A model generated the notes under the pieces. It ran no database searches. It had not been told where the DNA came from and worked only from the letters and a program-made list of their open reading frames with translations. The translations under genes and the position numbers were made by a program. DNA of 64,000 nt from Paracoccaceae bacterium (GTDB lineage: Bacteria > Pseudomonadota > Alphaproteobacteria > Rhodobacterales > Rhodobacteraceae), in NCBI GenBank assembly GCA_003605175.1, contig QWDA01000004.1, positions 124,001-188,000 on the forward strand. The letters are read 5' to 3'. This document shows positions 62,543-64,000 of the stretch, piece by piece. Every line of letters begins with the position of its first letter. Position 1 is the first letter of the stretch.

Positions 62543-63315
62543 GCGGCCCCTCGTGCTTCGGTCCTGTGGTGGATGCGGGCGATCCAGTCGCCCAGCGCGG
62601 CGGCCATAGCGGCCTGGTCTTCCTCTGTGGCGATCAGGTCGTTGCGGATCTCGAGCATGACGCTCATGAGCCCGTTCGGCGGGCCGTGAAGATCGAGCGT
62701 GTGCGTGACGCCGTCCGCCGGCCCGTAGGGTTCGTTGATCCGCGTGTCGAAGCGCCAGCCGGCGGGCGGCGCCTCGGCCATGGCGGCGGCGAAGCGCGGG
62801 TCGGTGCCGTGGAGGAGGCCGAGCTCGACCGTGCGGTGTTCGCCCCGGTAGACCGGGGTGAAGCTGTGGACGGTGACCAGGAGCGAGAGGTTCCTGTAGC
62901 GCGCGATCTCTTCGGCGAGGCTGGCACGAAACGGGTCGTAAACCTCGGCGATCCGCATTTGGCGCTCACTTTCGATCAGGCCCCGGTTGCCTGGGATCTC
63001 GTGGATCTCGGATACCGGCGGAATCGCGTCCGCCGCCTCGGGCGGGCGATTGCAGTCATAGACCAGCCGCGAGATGCCGCCATGGACGAGCGGCGCGGAA
63101 AGCCTTTCGGACAGCGCACGCGCCACCGGGAGCGCGCCCGGATCCCAGGCGATATGGCTCTCGGCAAGGCCGGGCGCGAGTCCGAGACCGTTCAGCGCGG
63201 CAGGGATCCGGTTCGAGGCATGTTCGCAGACGACGATGACACGTGCCTCCGGCCCTGCCGGACAGACATGCAGCACATCCCCCAGTTCTGGCCCCAGATC
63301 GTGCGAGTCACCCAT
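62539..63315 (-). CDS. N-formylglutamate amidohydrolase family protein
   Basis: 258 residues of the PF05013 family: VVCEHASNRIPAALNGL, AWDPGALPVARALSE, SRLVYDCNRPPEA, TVHSFTPVYRG and LEIRNDLI. These enzymes hydrolyse N-formyl-L-glutamate to formate and glutamate, or similar acyl-amino acids, using zinc. No other histidine-degradation (hut) gene is in the window. It is the first gene of the TRAP operon and begins directly beside a palindrome. Confidence 0.88.
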   Translation of the reverse strand: MGDSHDLGPELGDVLHVCPAGPEARVIVVCEHASNRIPAALNGLGLAPGLAESHIAWDPGALPVARALSERLSAPLVHGGISRLVYDCNRPPEAADAIPPVSEIHEIPGNRGLIESERQMRIAEVYDPFRASLAEEIARYRNLSLLVTVHSFTPVYRGEHRTVELGLLHGTDPRFAAAMAEAPPAGWRFDTRINEPYGPADGVTHTLDLHGPPNGLMSVMLEIRNDLIATEEDQAAMAAALGDWIARIHHRTEARGAA

Positions 63316-63335
63316 GTTGAAGAGGCTTCTTCAAC
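63316..63335. promoter_or_regulatory. palindrome at the start of the TRAP operon
   Basis: GTTGAAGA-GGCT-TCTTCAAC: perfect 8-bp arms, immediately next to the start codon of the amidohydrolase gene and about 100 bp from the divergent RpiR-type gene. It is a likely operator for that regulator (inference). Confidence 0.55.
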
Positions 63336-63349
63336 GAGCTCATCTCTGT

Positions 63350-63373
63350 CAAGAATTTTTCTGAAATTTCTTG
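63350..63373. promoter_or_regulatory. second palindrome in the divergent promoter region
   Basis: CAAGAA and TTCTTG arms (6 bp) separated by 12 AT-rich bases, 15 bp from the first palindrome. It could be a promoter core or a second regulator half-site. Confidence 0.35.
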
Positions 63374-63432
63374 TACCGCGCCGCCACCAATGTTTAGTTC
63401 TGTTCAAATGATCGTCAGAGGGGAAGCGTCCG

Positions 63433-64000
63433 ATGACCGTTGCCGACGCGATTCGGGCCAAGCGGGCCGAGATGACCCGGGCCGAGTTGCAACTGGCCGA
63501 CGCGATCCTCGACAATTACCCGGTCTCGGGCCTGGGCAGCATCACCGAGCTGGCCGAGAAGGCCGAGGTCTCGACCCCCACCGTGGCGCGGATGGTGCAA
63601 AAGCTCGGGTTTTCCGGATATGGCCCGTTCCAGGCGACCCTGCGCGACGAGCTGTCCGAGATGATCTCGGGCCCGGCGGCGAAGCGCGGCACCTGGGTCA
63701 GCGAACTTCCAGAGGCACATATGCTGAGCCGGTTCTCGGCGGCGGCCAAGGAGAACCTGCGCGGTACGCTCGACCAGCTCGACCTCGCCGAGTTCGATGC
63801 CTTCTGCGCGCTTCTCGCCGATCCGGCGCGGCGGATCCATGTCGCGGGCGGGCGGATCACCGGCACGGTGGCGCGGTATTTCTACCTGCATCTCCAGATG
63901 ATCCGGCCGGACGTGCAGCTTATCCCGGTGGATGCGTCCTGGCCGCATCACGTGATGGATTTCGGGCCCAAGGACGTGCTCGTCGCCTTCGACGTGCGGC
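63433..64000 (+). CDS. MurR/RpiR-family transcriptional regulator, 3' end outside window
   Basis: The frame from the ATG at 63433 is open to the window end (189 codons seen). An N-terminal helix-turn-helix (about 20-75, with LGSITELAEKAEVSTPTVARM and LGFSGYGPFQATLRDEL) is typical of RpiR, and a SIS sugar-phosphate-binding domain begins near 118 (RRIHVAGGRITGTVARYF). It is divergent from the amidohydrolase-TRAP-ligase operon, which it probably controls. Confidence 0.9.
   Translation, partial: MTVADAIRAKRAEMTRAELQLADAILDNYPVSGLGSITELAEKAEVSTPTVARMVQKLGFSGYGPFQATLRDELSEMISGPAAKRGTWVSELPEAHMLSRFSAAAKENLRGTLDQLDLAEFDAFCALLADPARRIHVAGGRITGTVARYFYLHLQMIRPDVQLIPVDASWPHHVMDFGPKDVLVAFDVR

Noticed and set aside
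1-64000. tRNA, rRNA or CRISPR arrays.
   Set aside because: No T-loop-like motif with cloverleaf potential, no rRNA signature and no regularly spaced direct repeats were noticed by eye; a tRNA or CRISPR scanner would be decisive.

Overview
The window is G+C-rich DNA from an alphaproteobacterium, most likely Rhodobacterales (roseobacter type). This is inferred from protein resemblance: flagellar genes with a CtrA-like box, an FrcBCA-like sugar transporter, an ALDH16-type dehydrogenase next to deoC, and several TRAP and polyamine-type ABC genes. No rRNA, tRNA or CRISPR array was recognised. Genes are dense, with many 1-4 bp start/stop overlaps.

Layout. 1-4217: 3' part of serA, a metallophosphoesterase, a DUF2585 membrane protein, 5-formyltetrahydrofolate cyclo-ligase, then rlmH and rsfS on the minus strand. 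4343-11826 (minus): tamB, tamA and an MscS-type channel. 12019-17945 (minus): flgI, flgL, flgK, flgE and motB. 18003-27929: an exopolysaccharide export and initiation locus in two divergent arms. The minus arm has a sugar transferase, a TPR lipoprotein, a Wza-like protein and an outer-membrane barrel, with a rhomboid protease beyond. The plus arm has an ExeA-type ATPase, a Wzz-like chain-length protein and a CpsD/CapB-type tyrosine kinase. The set resembles exosortase-associated EPS loci, but no exosortase or polymerase is present here. 27950-32297: a ROK repressor divergent from frcB-frcC-frcA, with a clear 12-5-12 palindrome between them.

32700-38321 is a mobile-element island: an intact IS1182-family element, an intact IS110-family element that splits a 24-bp inverted repeat, an IS5-family fragment, a decayed IS5/IS427-group element, and between the last two a strikingly AT-rich pair of overlapping genes for unknown membrane proteins. 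This pair is the best candidate for an undescribed system, though no function can be assigned.

38752-47772: a PhoX-type phosphatase, an orphan contractile-tail tube protein, rpe, a small DMT-type transporter, and a plus-strand operon of deoC, a polysaccharide-lyase-like gene, a two-domain ALDH16-type dehydrogenase and a DUF1989 gene. 47804-57116 (minus): one catabolic and transport set with an aldehyde dehydrogenase, an iron-type alcohol dehydrogenase, a PotABCD-like ABC transporter with unusually extended permeases, a DUF1330 protein and a DoeA-like M24 hydrolase. A PIN-toxin module with an unusual antitoxin (57133-57970) sits just upstream of it. 58072-63315 (minus): N-formylglutamate amidohydrolase, TRAP DctQ, DctM and DctP, and a glutamine-synthetase-like ligase, divergent from an RpiR-type regulator cut off by the window end. 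The last two gene sets suggest uptake and breakdown of small nitrogen compounds (polyamine, ectoine or gamma-glutamyl/N-formyl types). The exact substrates are inference.
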